Assembly: GCA_019137255.1 (NCBI GenBank)
Contig: WPDH01000308.1
Span: 1 to 51,133 of the forward strand
Reading direction: 5' to 3'
Source of the DNA: Corinectria fuckeliana
Taxonomy: Eukaryota; Ascomycota; Sordariomycetes; Hypocreales; Nectriaceae
Length of the DNA stretch: 51,133 nt
Below the pieces are notes generated by a model. That model was given only the letters and a program-made list of their open reading frames with translations, ran no database searches and had not been told where the DNA came from. This document shows positions 12,179 to 23,784 of this stretch, piece after piece. The position numbers and the translations under genes are program-made. The first letter of the stretch is position 1, and each line of letters begins with the position of its first letter.

Positions 12179-15100
12179 CTAGCCTAGCACCCTCTCCAAA
12201 CCCTCAGCAGCATGCTTGCCTAACAAATCCAAGTTCCCCATACCCAGCAGTTCTAGGACAGCGATATCAAACCCGAGCGCCTGACGCCACCAGTTCCGCA
12301 TCTCCACGGCGACCAGCGAGTCCATTCCCAGCTGCGACAGCGGTACGCTCATGCACGCGTCCAGGTCCTCGTTGTTCCGCAGCAGGAAGGTGAACAGCTT
12401 GCGGCCGACCTCGCGCGCAAGGAACGCCGCCGTCTCATCCGCGCGGAGCATCGCGCTCGCCCCGCCCTCTTCGGCGGATGCGGCGGCAGAGCGAACCCTG
12501 GCGATGAAGGCTTGGAGGCCGTCGGCATTGCTGCTGCCTTGGTCGCGTTGGGAGGAAGAAAAGCCCGTGGCATTGTGGTAAATCGCCAACCTCCTGTCCT
12601 TGCGGAAGAAGGCCCGGTTCTCGGGGTGACTGAGCGGTATGGTCGTCCCGACACCGATCATCAGCGTGTTCTTCTCGACGAACCCAGCCGTGCCAGAAGC
12701 AGCCGGACTATCTTGGATGGCAGGTCTAGCAGGATGGGGCCGGTTGACGGTTATCACTGCCGAGATGGCTTCTAGCAGCTCCGGCTCCGTGACCAGGTGC
12801 AACTTGGCCTGCTTCATCCTCTGCATCACACCCTTATCGAGCGAGGCTGCGCCGATGTCCTGGACGACGCCAATGTCGACGGAAGCAGCCGGCAGACCGA
12901 GACCGATTCTGTACTGCACAAAGGCGTCGAGGAACGAGTTGGCGCCCGAGTAGTTGACCTGACCAGGTTGGCCCAGGACACCCGATAGCGACGAGAAGAG
13001 CACGAAGAAATCGAGGTCAATGCCGGCCGCCAGCGCAGCTTCGTGCAGCAGCCAGGTGCCACGCACTTTGGGCGCCACGGCGGCATCCCAGTCGTCCAGA
13101 CGCATACGCGGGAAGGCCTCGTCCCGCAAGACCATGGACAACTGCATGATGCCCTTCAGGGCTGGGCCGGCCTGCTGGATAGCGCGCGCCACGTCCTCGG
13201 CGCTGGCCACGCTGCCTTTGACGACACGCACGCCGCAGCCCATGCTCTCCAGCTCCCGCACCAAATGGACGTCTTCTGGGCGTGCTGCCCCGCGCCGGGA
13301 GAGGAAGACCAGACGACGCGCGTTGTGCTCGACCAGGTAGCGTGCCACAGAATATCCCAGGCCACCGAACCCACCGACGAGGAGGTATGACGCCGAGCTA
13401 TCCAGTTCGAGTGTCCTGGGAGGTTTGATGAGGGCTGGCGTGTCGACCTCGACACCGCCATCTGCACCCCGCATCGAGATGACAATCTTTCCCATATGCT
13501 GGCCTTTTTGCATGTATCGAAATGCGGCTTCGATCGACGAGGCATCAAACGCCTTGATAGGCCGGATCGGCGTGATATAGCCTTCCTCCAAGTACCCCAT
13601 AACCGACCGAAGTAGCCTGCAGTAGATTAGCACCGCGACGTGAGCTTGACGCAGCTTAACAGAGAGAAGTAGGGAAGATTGCATCAGAGTACTCACTCCC
13701 TGCAAGCCTCGGGCTTCTTGGCGTTGAACTCGTCCAGGTCAAAGCATGAGTAGGTTCGGCAGGGAAGGAAAACATCCATGTCAAGCCGGCCCTTGCCCAG
13801 AAGATCACGCTTCCCGATTTCTACCATGGTACCGAACTCGGCCACGCAGCGCCAGGTCGCGTGCAGGAGCTCGCCCGACAGGGAGTTCAGGACCAAGTCC
13901 ACGCCCTTGCCCAAAGTCTCACGCATCAAGCCGTCTACGAAGGTTGTGTCGCGGGAGTTGAAGATTCGATTTGCAAGCAGACCTATCGTGCCAGTCAGGT
14001 AATTCACCTTCTCCTCGCTGCCGACCGTCGCGTATATCTCGGCGCCGACCATCCTCGCAAGTTGGATGGCTGCGAGACCGACACCGCCGCAAGCACTGTG
14101 GATAAGTATGGACTAGATGGATCAATGGCCGCTGGATCAGACGTGCTCCTGGTAAGTTTGCGTGGTATGACCCCGACTCACCTGTCCTTTTTGCAAACGA
14201 CCAATATTGAACAACGACGCTGCCGCTGTCGCGAAAATAATGGGCATCGCTGCCGAGTCTTCGAAGCTCAAGCTGTCGGGCATCCTCTCGCAGTATCTCT
14301 CGCGGATCACCGTGTGCGTCGAAAAGGCGCCCTTGCTTAAGAACATGACGCGATCCCCTGGAACAAGGTCCTTCACCTCGGGGCCAACACGGCTGACGGC
14401 GCCGCTGGCCTCGAGGCCCAGGCCCTCCTCGGGAAAGGCAACGATACCCAGGGCACACAGCACATCCTGTGGAATTCCGTGTCAGCAACTCAGAAACGTG
14501 AATGGACGAGGGCCATCTTACTCTGAAGTTCAGCCCGGCAGCGTAAGTCTGCACCTCTACTTCGTCGCCGCTCAACGGCCTCGATGCGCGAGGCGTCCAT
14601 CGCAACGACGTCAGGCGACCTGGCTTGGCCATTTCTAGATGCACGTGGTCCAGATCGTCTTCGGCCACTTCGTCCTTTAGCGAGATGGGGCAGACGCGCC
14701 CAACGTGTACGGTGCCGTCGACAATGGCATACTCCATGTCGGGATCCAGCGACCCGTCTTTCTCGCGCGCCTGGAACTGCGCAAACACGTCGATAATGCG
14801 GTCGACCGAGGAGACCATGTCGTCTACCTCGCACGTGGCCAAGTCCACCAACATCTCGTTGCGAATGGAGCGGGCGGCACCGATGATTTGGGCGTACCTC
14901 GGGTCGCGGCAGCGGACCTGGCACGGATGCGTAACCCAGAGCATACCCGAGCCGCCAAGATTCAAGTTGTTCATCAGGCCCTGGAATACTCGGTACCGCG
15001 CTTCGTCTATGTCGGCAAGGAAGGGCCGCTCACTATCAAGAAGGGAAATCACGTCCTGAGAAGGTGGTAGTTCATCGCCGAGTTGGCACCGCTGTACGGC

Positions 15101-18100
15101 GTAGCCCCTGGTCTGTAGCTGCAGGGAGAGAGCATCCGCGAGGTCGACTTGGCCGCCGTGTTCGCACAGAAGCGTGGCCATCTTCCTTTCACCTTTGCTT
15201 GACCGCATACTGTCGGTCTGCGCTCTGGCTACCATGATGGCGTTGACCTGATGTGGCTCTTCGGCGTCGAGTGCAACGGCGTCGAGACCGGAAAAGCCCG
15301 CGCCTCCCAGTTCCGATTCCCACCGTGCCGGAGATACGAAGGGCTCATCAGGTCGACCGTCTGGCCCACCATACCACCAGCCCGGGAGAGTGCCGAATAC
15401 GAAGTTTGGCCACTTTGAAGGAGAGAAGAGCTCGTGGAGAAGCAGTCTGCCGCCCGGCGCGAGCAGCATGTGCACGTTCTGGAGACTTTCACTCAGGCTC
15501 TTTGTGGCGTGGATCACATTGGTGGCAATGACGAGATCGTATTTTTCGCCATCGAAGCCCTGGTCGGCTGGGCTTTTGCTGATGTCCAGCATTCGATACT
15601 CCATGTTGGGCATCTGCTTGAACAAATCCTTGGCCGCAACGAAGAATGCTGACGATATATCGGTAAAGGTATACTTGGAAAACATGACCTGGCCTGCCGA
15701 CCCGGGCAGCATCAAGTACTTCAACATGCTTGAGGTGGAAGCGCCCGTGCCCGCACCAATCTCTAGGATCCGAAGGTTGGGCTTCGTATGGCTTAGGTGG
15801 CGTATGAACTCGGATCTATCGCAAGCGTCGGTTGCAACATACAGTTTGGTGAGGGTGTCGTCCGCCAGCAATATGTCAAGCGCCTCGGTCTGGCCAGAGA
15901 GCAGGCCCGAAATATTTGTTGCTACTTTCTGCATGGCGACAGCGCAGCCTACCATGGGTGTATCTGACAGTTGCTGAACGAGACCGCTCACCCTGTCCAT
16001 GATAACCTGATCGCCCATGGCTGTGGTAGCCGAATAGGGGCCTGTGCCGACAGCTTTCTCTTGGTCTTGGATCCAAGCCTGGTATTTTCGCATGTGATCT
16101 AGCGTGGGTTGCAGACGCTTGATATGCCGATGGGAGTACACGACACAGAGTCGAGTCAGCTCATTCATGGCATCGGTGTACAGATGACGAGGAATCGACG
16201 GTCTGATGAGGTTGGCAGCATCCAAGAAGTCGATGTGCGGGCCCCATGTAAGCCGCGCCGTGGTCGAAAGGCTGTCTGTTTCTGGCGCCTCGGCCTCCTC
16301 AAGGGGCGAAAGCCTCAAGCCCTCCATTCGTAGAACGACGTTGCCCTCAGCTAATATTTCCTGCACTTGGCCGACGACGTCACGGCTGCTGCCCTTGACC
16401 AAGGTTGCCGAAGTCGACACTCTCGTGTTGGCCTCGGGAGCGGAACGGCGCATCGACAACTTGTCGATCCTGGTTGGCACTCTTCGGTATTCTTTCGCCT
16501 CGACACGGCCCTTCAGGGCCGCAAGTGCGGCAGTTTGGAGGCAGGCGTCTACTATGGTCGGGTGCAAGTGATAATGCTCTTCGTCTCCAATGGTGATGCT
16601 GCTTATCTCGGCGGTCGCGAGGCACTCCGTGGTACCGGTTCGGAGGTCTCGAAGGCGTTGGAAGCGAGGGCCGAACTGCAAGCCCGCGTCACCCATGATT
16701 CTGTAGAACCTACGCTGGTCCATCTTCCGCGGGAGCTCCCTCAAGTCCCCGGTCTGCGTCCGCATCCGCGCTGGCCGTGAACTGTCGGTTGCCGAGGTGA
16801 CTTGGCCGGTGCAGTGCTTCATCCACATGTGGCCGTTGTGCGAGGCGATGGTAAAGTCCCACCACGCACTATCGAGTGAGTCGGTGAGACGGTGCGGGCG
16901 GAAGCTGGTCACCAGCTCCGTGGGCCTCCCTTCAGCAAGGACCAAGGCTGCCGCGATCACCACGTCGCGTAGAGCAAAGCCATCTTGTATGCCACTGGTC
17001 TGCCTTATTCCCTCGCCGACCATGGCTAGATAGCCCGCGCATGGGAATATGGTGTTGTCCTCGATCTTGTGGTCTCGAAGCCAACTGGCGTCCTTGTCCA
17101 CGAGAAGAAGTTTCCGCCAGCTAGGCTCCAGACTGGTGCTCTCGAGCTGGCGTATGCCCAGAAGCGGATGGTCCGGGAACTCGCGGCATCGCCATTCGTA
17201 CGCCATCCTCGACTCCCGCCAGTAGTCGGCGTCGTGGTCCCAAGGATACGTCGGTAGGCCCGGGAGACAGCGTCCAGGGGGCATGAGCGCCTTGAAGCCC
17301 ACGGGCACGTTGAGCTCAAAAAGCGTCCCGACGGCGGCCAAAAACGACTCCGCACAGTCTTCGCCGCGCTTCATTGCCGAGACGTACGATGCTGAGCTTG
17401 AAGCTTCGGTCAGGATCTGCCTCAGGGGACCTGCGAGGGCTGGGTGTGGCCCGATCTCTAGGAAGGCCACATTTCTCATATCCTCGAGGATACTCGAAAC
17501 AGCTGACCTGAAGAGTACGGGGGACTCGAGGTTTGCCTGCCAGTAGGCCGCGTCCAGAACCGCCTCATGCGGCTTTCCGGTGACACTCGAGAAGAAGGGT
17601 TTCAACGGTGGCTTTCCCACCAGTTCGGGCCGTAGCAATGTACTGTATTCCTCTCCGATCTCACGCATGTGGTAGGAGTGATAGGCCTTGTCGACGTTTA
17701 GCAGCCTTGCCAGGGCTTGAGGATGCGCCTTTTTGATGCGTGAGACGACGTCTTGGACCTCGGCGGCATCGCCGGACAAGGTGACGCTTTTGGGCGAGTT
17801 CTCGCAGGCGACAACCACCTTGGGACTCAGGAAGCCTCTGACGTCGTCCCAGCTCAGCCCTATGGCGGCCATGGCACCGGATCTCGTCTGCTTTCCCGCG
17901 ACGATGCCGCGCTGCCAGGCCGCGATAATGGCTTCTTTGGCAGTGAGGGCCCCGGCGGCGTACGCGGCGGCAATCTCTCCGCTGCTATGGCCCACAACGG
18001 CATCCGGCTTGATACCAGCGGCCGCGAAAAGGTCTACAAGGGCAATCTGGACGGCGGTGCATAATGGCTGGGACAGCTCGGCTGCCTGCATACCTGACGT

Positions 18101-20135
18101 CTTGGCCGGCTTAAGCAGTTCCTCTTCCAACGTCCACCGCGGGGTGTCGGGCGCCTGAGCCTCTCGCAGGTGCTGGTCGAGAGATCGAATGCTGTTCTGA
18201 AAGCACAGGTCGGAGCGCAGGAGCAGCTCCCGGCCCATGCGCGGCCACTGAGCTCCTTGTCCCGTGAAGGCCATGACCAGACTGGGTCGTAGGTCCGAAG
18301 CCCTTCTGCCCGGGGACGCCATGCCAGGTTGATCTCGAGAAGCCACCATGAAAGACCGATGCGGGAGATGCTCCCTCCGGTTGGCAAGCGTGTATGCGAG
18401 ATGTTGGAGATGGTCGGATGAACCGGGCTCATTGAGCTTGTCGGCAACCCAGTCTTGGAAATCCTGCGTCATCCTTTGTAGAGACGAGGCGGAATTGGCT
18501 GAGAAGAGCAATAACTGCGGACCGGTTCCTGATGGGGCTGTTGTTGCTGCACCATTGATAACGAAGCCGGAAGCAGCAGCAGCAGCAGCAGAAGCACCTA
18601 TAGCATGGCCATTGGCAGCAGGCTTCTCCATCTGAAAGCTGCGAGCCGAGTCGAGAATGACGTGGGCGTTGGTCCCTCCAAGGCCAAACGAGTTGATGCT
18701 GACCCGCTCGTGGCGAGCCTCGGGCCAAGGCGTTGGCTCCAAAGGAACTCTCAGGTTGCGTTCGCGGAACGGGATTTTCGGATTGGGGTCCGAAAACTTG
18801 ATATTGGGAGGGATGGTCTGGTTCTCGAGACTCAGTACGGCCTTGATCAGAGACGTAATGCCCGATGCTCCCTCCGAGTGGCCTAGGTTCGGCTTCACCG
18901 AGCCGATAAAGACGCCTGCCTCACCACCAAACACGCCAGCAACGGCCTTGGCCTCGAGCGGGTCTCCGATAGGGGTACCAGTCCCGTGGCATTCTACAAA
19001 GGCGGTTTGGGAGAAGTCGGCGATGCCGGCCACCTCGTACGCCTTCCTGATCATGGCCTCTTGGCTTGTGGCGCTGGGCACCGAGATGCCCTGTGTTTTC
19101 CCGTCGCTGTTGGTCATGGTGGCTCGAATCACTGCTCGGACCGGGTTGCCGTCGCGCACCGCAGCGTCCAGCGGTTTGATATACACGGCTGAAACGGCCT
19201 CGCCTCGGGCGTATCCGTCCGCGTTGGCCGAAAACGTCTTGCAGGACCCTTCGGGGGAAAGGACGCCCTTTTCCGTCATGAAAGTCGTGAGGCCAGGTGC
19301 GAAAATCAAGTTGGCACCGCCTACGACGGCGGCCTCGCAATCGCCTCTCTGGATAGCTAGGCAGGACTCGTGAAGACCTACCAGTGCGGATGAGCAGGCG
19401 GTGCGGATCGTCATGCTAGGTCAGACTCATATTAGTAAGTGCATAGTGTAGCGACAAGCAGTCATATGCATACCTCGGTCCACGCAAGTCCATTTCGTAA
19501 GACACGCGGTTGGACAGCATAAAGTCATTATACCCATCGACCTTGCTGGGCCCGGACTGCTGAGGATCCCGGTTCTGAATCTCCAACCAGTCCTCACCAT
19601 AACAACCCATGTAGCACCCAATACTGCGCCCCCTGAAACCAACCTCGCCAGCATCGTCCAAGCACTCTCTGACCACCTCGAGCATGAGTCGCTGCTGGGG
19701 GTCCGCAGACTCGAGCTCGGCACGGCTAAAAGAGAAGCGGGAAGTATCCAGCGCGCCTAGTTTGACGCTCTCGTCGAGAAAGTACCCGTACTCCGTGGCA
19801 ACGGTGCCCGGCCGTCCGGACGTCGAGTGGTATGCCGAGACGTTGTAGCGCGACTCGGGTACCCGAGCCCTCGCGTCTCCCTTGGCCAAGAGAAAGTCCC
19901 ACAGTTGCTGGGGGCTTGCCAAGCCGCCGGGGAGTCGAAGGGCCATGCCACAGACCGCAATGGGGGTGGCAGAAGACGCTTCAGGTCTGAGCCCGGCGGC
20001 TTGACGCGTCACGGCGGCGTCGACACCATTGGGGTGGCTTTTAACGGTGGCGCCGTTGGTATCAGGAGCCGCAGAGCCGTTGACATGAAGCTTTGGCTGC
20101 GAAGAGCCGTCTAGAATTGTGGTATATGGTGCCAT
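12179..20135 (-). CDS. Highly reducing polyketide synthase
   Basis: Iterative type I PKS of 2564 aa. Exons on the minus strand are 20135-19474, 19415-14522, 14466-14182, 14112-13697 and 13616-12179; all joins keep frame. ATG 20135 was chosen because the longer open frame upstream starts at a TTG. Domains in order: KS about 65-490 with Cys228 (TACSS), His364 (HGTGT) and His400; AT about 600-920 with Ser698 (GHSSGE); DH with His1003 (DHKIEDNTIFP) and Asp1177; C-methyltransferase with an intact SAM motif LEIGAGTGAS near 1438; ER about 1835-2085 with HSACGGVG near 1952; KR with GGFGGLG 2167-2173 and Tyr2308; ACP with Ser2519 (LGMDSL). No thioesterase or reductase domain follows the ACP, so release must come from another protein. 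All catalytic residues seen are intact, so the enzyme looks functional. It would make a reduced, alpha-methylated linear chain, like FUM1-type enzymes. Chain length cannot be read from sequence. Confidence 0.95.
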
Positions 20136-20587
20136 TTTCAGTTCGGTTCCTGACCGCAAGATTGGTCAATGGCAACCAATGAGAAGAACGGCAATGGGAG
20201 TTTGAAGATAAAAAGGGAGGGGATGATGTCTTCCTGCCTCATCAAGTGGAGGTAGCAGGGGTCGTATTGATTTTGGCTGCTTTGAATCCTAAATGCTCAT
20301 CACTACTTATATAAATCCCACTGCAGGTCTACTCTGCTGCCGCACGATTCCGTAGCGCAACCTGGGCCGTGAGAAATCCCCATGATATTCTTCTTAGGTT
20401 CATGGCACAGCCATTGAGACACTTTCTACACTCTTCAGGGATAGAAGCACCTCCCTGAGTGTTGAGCTCACACCACCCTCCTATCTTCCAATACGCGTTC
20501 AGACTTCGACAGTGAGTAGGGTAGTACAGATCGGGCTTTGAACCGACACAACCACCGCAACATCCAGCTGGGTGGGTTGGGCGTAAG

Positions 20588-20651
20588 CACGCACTGTCAG
20601 CCGTCGTTGCCGGAGCCGATCCTGTACGACGCGTAGTGATGTGTTGAACGT
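20588..20651 (+). repeat. Dispersed repeat B, copy 1
   Basis: About 64 bp aligned in the same orientation with 31698-31761. Shared blocks include GTCGTTGC, CGATCCTGTA, GTAGTGAT and TGTTGAACGT. Differences are mostly transitions. The same small peptide core (VQHITTR-TGS) can be read from both on the minus strand, but neither copy has a gene-like frame. Confidence 0.6.
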
Positions 20652-21122
20652 AATCACCGTCATGGAACAAAGATACCAGGCCACCTGGCATATCCAGCTA
20701 GGCAGGTGTCACAGAGATCTTACCGTGACACAGCATCGGCACCGGAGTACGGTTGGATTATAGCATTACTGGGTGGTTAGGTATGTGGTGGGACCAAACG
20801 TATGGATAAGAGCTGATGGATTGCATTTTGGGCCAACGACTTGTTCACTAGTATCAACCTTCGATGTATTCTGTGTTTGAAAGCTACGAGAACTAGGTTT
20901 TCGTGTCATCCTCCGAGACCCAAGAGGACGTCCTGGCGTTCAGCCATACAACGATAACGATGGCAACACTCAGAAGAATTCGTGATACCACGACCATTGG
21001 TTGCTTACGCGAATAGTAATGGAAGATCAGTGTGGGGGGGCATGACTGTGCGACGCAGTCCCAATCATGTCCCAAAATGGGTGACACTTCCTTGATAGTG
21101 CTAGAGAGATCGTCGGAATACA

Positions 21123-21236
21123 TTCAGTAAGCTGAGTTACGGAACTGCACCACACAACGGGTTGTAAGGGGGGCCGCAAGCTCGCCGAGCCTTTGCCGCA
21201 CACCCGGCGTTTCACTCGCGCAGCACCTTTACAGCA
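21123..21236 (+). repeat. Dispersed repeat A, copy 2
   Basis: Richer in C and G than its partner at 8245-8346, with TAAGCTGAGTTA, CACACAAC and GCCGAGCCTTTG shared or nearly so. It is the less mutated copy and the better query for finding the full element. Confidence 0.6.
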
Positions 21237-22276
21237 TGCTCTTTTAAGGCCTGGTTATTGACCTGTTAATCTTTTAGCTCTAGTTAGTAACTGGAGACTC
21301 GATGTTGCCTTGCGGCTCGCGCCGTTCCGTTTGACAAATCGGCATCTCTCTAACATCCTCGCTAACCTCTCGCGGTAAGTACCATCCTATCCAGTCAACT
21401 TAGCGTACCGAAGTAGGTGCCCTCGTACATGATCCCAAATGAATGTGACGAGTCAGTCGTCCATAAACAGCTCGCGCACCTACTCGGAACCATGCAAAGA
21501 AAAACCTCCCACTATCCTGCTTGATGCTCTGCAACTCCATTACATGCAGACAACCTGCCGTAAGCCGCCCTGTCCAGACATGCGTGCCATGCCAGAAACC
21601 CCTCATTATTCAGCCGTATGCAGCGAACTTTTGTTTCCCTCTGCTATGCAAGCCGCCTGGCTTTCTCCTATGAGTCGTTGCCCCCTCAAAACTTGTTTTC
21701 CTACGCTGCACCCTTGAATGACAAAGCTGGCGGGACGTGACACTTGCAGTTTCGTGGATAGTTCGTGGACCCTACCTAGAGAGGGCCGGCTGGGTGAATG
21801 GAAAAATGTGCTCGTCAGCTTATCATGACGCCGATCTCTTTATGCGTCTAAGACCGGGCTGACCACGCGGGAAAACGGGTTGTCGGACCATGTAGAAGGG
21901 GAGTTGCATCGGTCGACGATTCTGAACATGACGTGGCGGAACAGAGGCCGTCAAGTAGAATCAGAGGTTACCAAAGGGATCTCTAGTCAGCGGAGTGTGT
22001 AATACAACGAATACTCAGCAAAGCACAATCTTCATCTGAGACATTCATGTTTCCTGGAAGTCTGCATCGGAGCTCTGATAGCTGATTTGTAATGTATTGC
22101 TGTTCTAGTGCTCCGTAACATCCCATAGGCTAGGGGATATCAATTTACAATCTTGAACCCCATGAACAGCTTGCAATTCCCGGCTCACCGCCTCCATTTG
22201 ATTTTATCTGTGGTAACAACGTCCCCCGATCAATCGTCATGTGCCACTGTCCCCGTTTCAGAACATCATAATCTCT

Positions 22277-23143
22277 TCAACGAGATTTGATGCCCTCGAT
22301 AGGCCCTCCAGGCTTTGTTGCTGATATGTCAATATATCGCCACAGGTCGTGATGGCGGTATGCAGCCACGACGGCTACGAGGTTGACAAAGTACCGCTCA
22401 AGTCCCAAGAACGAAACGAGCACCCAAGGCACGTACGCTACCATGTAGAAGAATCGAAACATGGGCTTGATGTTGGCGGTGTAGTCTCGGATCACCACGT
22501 CTGTGAACCCGGCATCCTCCAGCATGCTCTCGAGGACAATAGGCTGCGGCTTAGTAGCGACCCGAGAGTCGGCCAGCACCTCGGCCGAGTCCTTGACAAA
22601 GTCGTGGTTGTGCTCGAACAGGGCAACGCGGCCGCCAGGGGCGAGCAGGCGGTGAAATGCCTTCAAAACAGCGGCCACGTCGGAGGCATGAATCAAGGTC
22701 TGCAGCGTGTAGACGCCATCAAAGGACTCCCCGTCGAGACCTTCCAGGTGGTGATAGTCCATCTTGCGCGCTTGCACCTGGCCGGCGGGGAGGTTCGCCC
22801 TGGAGATGTTGCGCCTCGCCTCGTCGACGTGGTAGTCGACAACGTCGATGCCTAGGATGCGGTACCCGTGGCTCTTGGCGAGATGGATGGCTTGGTTCCC
22901 GCCGCCGCAGCCTGCGTCGAGAAGGCGTGCGCCAGGTGGAAGGGCTAGGGACTCGGCCACCTTGTCTTCCATGGCGCGCAGGGCGCGGCTAATGGGGAAA
23001 GGCCAGTACGTGTCGTGCTCCCAGTAGCCGAAGTGACGAGCGCCGCCCAGGAGGTAAGCATAGCCGACCCTCGATTCAAAAGAGTTGTAGTAAGATTGAA
23101 CCCCGGGGTTCGAATCGATCAAAGGTTCAGAGTCGGGCTCCAT
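22277..23143 (-). CDS. SAM-dependent methyltransferase, Erg6/SMT-like
   Basis: Encodes 288 aa in one exon. The class I SAM-binding motif I, LLDAGCGGGNQAIHLA, is at about 74-89. The acidic loop (GIDVVDYHVDEAR) and post-motif LAPGGRVALFEH follow in family order. The C-terminal quarter is hydrophobic (about 225-260), with aromatic-rich segments that suggest membrane association. The N-terminal YYNSFESRVGY and GARHFGYWE-like segment resembles sterol-C24 methyltransferase and related fungal cluster methyltransferases. The acceptor could be carbon, oxygen or nitrogen; this is not decidable. The gene shares a 641-bp upstream region with the divergent oxoamine synthase gene, which suggests co-regulation within the PKS cluster. 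The PKS has its own C-methyltransferase domain, so this enzyme probably acts after chain release. Confidence 0.88.
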   Translation of the reverse strand: MEPDSEPLIDSNPGVQSYYNSFESRVGYAYLLGGARHFGYWEHDTYWPFPISRALRAMEDKVAESLALPPGARLLDAGCGGGNQAIHLAKSHGYRILGIDVVDYHVDEARRNISRANLPAGQVQARKMDYHHLEGLDGESFDGVYTLQTLIHASDVAAVLKAFHRLLAPGGRVALFEHNHDFVKDSAEVLADSRVATKPQPIVLESMLEDAGFTDVVIRDYTANIKPMFRFFYMVAYVPWVLVSFLGLERYFVNLVAVVAAYRHHDLWRYIDISATKPGGPIEGIKSR

Positions 23144-23784
23144 GGCGGTCGTCTGACGGGTGCGTGAAAATAGGGAACAGGAGGCGATACGGTATTGTCC
23201 TTGGTTTTATCTATGGGCTAGACTGCACACTTAGGCATGTAGTATGCACCGATTTCATCAAGTGTCTGGGTAGGTAGGTCGTCGTCTACTCAACTGGTTG
23301 AGCCGAACCACCGAAGTGACACGGGCCGCGGTGAGAATGAGGCCTCGCACGGCATGAAGACTGCTGATGCGGCAGCAGCACCTGCAAAGAGCGATGCAGT
23401 CACAGTTGTGCTTACCTACAGCTTACTGTATTTGTAGACGCAATAGTCAAACAAAATCACTCTGTACACTTGGGATGACGACCACGGCGAGGATACTCAC
23501 ACCCCCTTTCCCCCACCCCTACTCAGCCCGGAGTACTATGTAGACTTCCGCTTAATAGGTGCCAAGCATGTCCCCCTTGATATCCTGTCAATCAACATCT
23601 TAGATCTTTTATTTATTGTATTTTATTTTCACAGCTTTCACGGGCATACATCTGCTGCCCCTAAACTAAATCACACAATAAATTCGTAAACTAGCATACC
23701 GGCCACCGCGCCGTTCGCTTATAAGATACCGCATCTCATCAATCAATCAATCATCTCATCCAAACCACCAAGAAGCTTTCTATC
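23144..23784. promoter_or_regulatory. Divergent promoter between methyltransferase and oxoamine synthase
   Basis: This 641-bp spacer holds both 5' flanks. On the plus strand a TATA-like CTTATAAGATA at 23718-23728 lies about 57 bases before the oxoamine synthase ATG, followed by a CAATCAATCA and TCATC-rich leader. No binding site for a known cluster regulator was recognised, and no transcription factor gene is present in the window. Confidence 0.55.

Larger units (their letters stand above)
20136..22276. other. Intergenic region upstream of the PKS, with dispersed repeats
   Basis: About 2.1 kb without a convincing gene. It holds the PKS promoter next to 20135 and two dispersed-repeat pieces at 20588-20651 and 21123-21236. 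A 120-codon minus-strand frame at 20329-20691 overlaps one of the repeats and is not called as a gene. Confidence 0.5.

Noticed and set aside
13919..19414. Unbroken 1831-codon minus-strand frame covering much of the PKS
   Set aside because: Its last part, below about 14522, runs through introns in the wrong frame and loses the ER domain. Splicing at 14521-14467, 14181-14113 and 13696-13617 restores ER, KR and ACP, so the five-exon model is used.
5905..22110. Weak similarity between 5915-5940 and 22075-22105 (GATAGCTGATTTGTA-like)
   Set aside because: Only about 15-20 matching bases in AT-rich context; not enough to claim a repeat.
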